NCBI RefSeq assembly: GCF_004120195.1
Contig: NZ_SCHN01000007.1
Coordinates: 372,001-436,000 of the forward strand
Length of the DNA: 64,000 nucleotides
Direction: 5' to 3'
Source: Enterovibrio baiacu
GTDB taxonomy: Bacteria > Pseudomonadota > Gammaproteobacteria > Enterobacterales > Vibrionaceae
Made by a program: the position numbers and the translations under genes. The notes below the pieces were generated by a model. That model saw nothing but the letters and a program-made list of their open reading frames with translations, was not told the origin of the DNA and ran no database searches. Shown one piece after another: positions 63,022 to 64,000 of the stretch (its first letter is position 1; each line of letters opens with the position of its first letter).

Positions 63022-63084
63022 CTGTTCACATTCTTTCACAACCCAACCCATTCCGTTCATTTATGCGCGTAACCATATTCACAT
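63022..63084 (+). promoter_or_regulatory. Candidate tor boxes upstream of torC
   Basis: Decamers like the E. coli tor box CTGTTCATAT: CTGTTCACAT at 63022 (9/10), CCGTTCATTT at 63053 (8/10) and ATATTCACAT at 63075 (7/10), with a weaker TCTTTCACAA at 63032. All on the plus strand, 137-200 nt upstream of torC. Confidence 0.58.
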
Positions 63085-63220
63085 CCGATCGTTAACATGC
63101 GCGACACGAAATAACGCATCAAAAACATGTAGCTAAAGTGAGCAGGCTGTTTCTCAAGACCTAGAGGAAAGGACTCTCCACTGTTTGGCTGCGCAAAACT
63201 CTATGGGTGTATCCATTTTT

Positions 63221-64000
63221 ATGAAAAAGCTATTTCAAAAGCTGATGAAACCTAGCCGCAAGTACCCAATTATTGCGCTGGTACTGGTCGGGGTCGTTAT
63301 TGCAATCTCTGGTGTAATTGCAATGAACAAAACCTTCGAAGTTTTCTCTACGACTGAGTTCTGTACGTCGTGCCACACGATGCAGCAAAACTACGAGGAA
63401 TATAAGCAGTCTATTCACTACAGCAATGCGAAAGGCATCCGTGCTGAGTGTGTGGATTGTCACCAACCAAAAGACTTCGTGGGTAAAGTGTGGCGCAAAA
63501 TGGGCGCTGCTACCGACCTATACCACCACTTCATCACTGGCAAAATTGATACGCCTGAGAAGTTTGAAGAGCACCGATTAGAGCTCGCACAGAAAGTGTG
63601 GGATCGCATGGCTGACGAGAACTACAAAACCTGTACGACCTGTCACTCATACGACGCAATGGATCACAGCAAGCAATCTGTGCAAGCAATGAAAGAGATG
63701 ATCCCTGCTGCGAAAGAAAACATGGCATGTGTTGAATGTCATAAAGGTATCGCGCACGAATTGCCAAACATGGCGGGTGGTTTCCGTAAAACCTTCGAAA
63801 CCCTCACCGCCTCTGCCGTTGCACCTGCTGGTGCGAAGAAGCTTTACTCGCTGAATGAGAAGAGCCTATTTGCTAGCGCTGACGCAACAGGCAAAGTCGA
63901 AGGCCAATTGCTGCCTGCGTCTGAAGTTATCGTGCTTGAAGAACAAGGCGACATGCTGAAAATCCGCGTTGAAGGTTGGATCGAAACCAACGGTAAAGGC
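63221..64000 (+). CDS. torC: TorC, membrane pentaheme cytochrome of TMAO respiration (N-terminal 260 residues)
   Basis: Open to the right edge. ATG 63221 fits the family start (MKKLFQKLMKPSRKYP); an in-frame ATG at 63203 is possible and neither has a strong ribosome site. One membrane helix (about 15-35), then haem motifs CTSCH (48-52), CVDCH (77-81), CTTCH (138-142) and CVECH (170-174). After 'GIAHELPN' comes the TorC-specific extension ('LLPASEVIVLEEQGDMLKI'), so TorC rather than NapC. The fifth haem would lie outside the window. Passes electrons from quinol to TorA. Confidence 0.93.
   Translation, partial: MKKLFQKLMKPSRKYPIIALVLVGVVIAISGVIAMNKTFEVFSTTEFCTSCHTMQQNYEEYKQSIHYSNAKGIRAECVDCHQPKDFVGKVWRKMGAATDLYHHFITGKIDTPEKFEEHRLELAQKVWDRMADENYKTCTTCHSYDAMDHSKQSVQAMKEMIPAAKENMACVECHKGIAHELPNMAGGFRKTFETLTASAVAPAGAKKLYSLNEKSLFASADATGKVEGQLLPASEVIVLEEQGDMLKIRVEGWIETNGKG

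Overview
The window looks like a chromosome segment of a marine, facultatively anaerobic gammaproteobacterium of the family Vibrionaceae. The evidence is the gene content: napFDABC beside narQP, torR/torC, the Vibrio-type aspartate decarboxylase panP, emrD, a DUF440 dsDNA-mimic gene and DUF2947/DUF3297 genes. Base composition judged by eye (somewhat below 50% GC) would suit Grimontia/Enterovibrio-like lineages, but the genus is inference. No rRNA, tRNA, CRISPR array, complete insertion sequence or prophage is visible.

Layout. 1-10.5 kb: the N-terminal ~2,600 residues of a giant LapA/BapA-type adhesin (minus strand, running off the left edge), with a divergent TolC-type outer-membrane channel and an OmpA-type lipoprotein. 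10.7-17.3 kb: small housekeeping and unknown genes, including a DASH-type cryptochrome/photolyase, a lipase-like hydrolase, a YjiH-type membrane protein and the DUF440 protein. 17.3-24.4 kb: periplasmic nitrate reductase operon napFDABC, divergent from the NarQ/NarP two-component system, with candidate NarP and FNR sites between them. 24.5-27.2 kb: an RTX-type secreted protein with a duplicated cysteine-containing module. 27.7-36.4 kb: a peptide transporter, EmrD, GTP cyclohydrolase II, an acetyltransferase, a patatin, a YnhF micropeptide, and a sodium symporter with its 32-residue small subunit. 36.5-44.6 kb: an OmpR-type two-component system translationally coupled to a lone periplasmic sugar-binding protein, followed by the complete ugpBAEC glycerol-3-phosphate ABC transporter.

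45.6-58.5 kb: panP, then a taurine dissimilation locus. The catabolic arm reads TRAP importer TauKLM (taurine uptake), TauXY (taurine dehydrogenase, giving sulfoacetaldehyde), Xsc (giving acetyl phosphate plus sulfite). Divergent from xsc, and followed by an IclR regulator on the same strand, is a CobS/CobT AAA+/VWA pair with no CobN and no cobalamin genes in view. This CobST-taurine association and its candidate IclR operators are the most interesting features of the window. 58.9-64 kb: a lipoprotein, D-lactate dehydrogenase, a palindromic intergenic element, DUF3297, a 256-nt staged 7-/8-mer tandem array, DUF2947, torR and the start of torC.

Three separate 14-bp FNR-like palindromes (nap, peptide transporter, tor) point to a theme of anaerobic control. 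Start codons were chosen by Shine-Dalgarno fit and family length, and several differ from the longest open frame. All functions are by recognition of sequence motifs and family resemblance; no searches were run.
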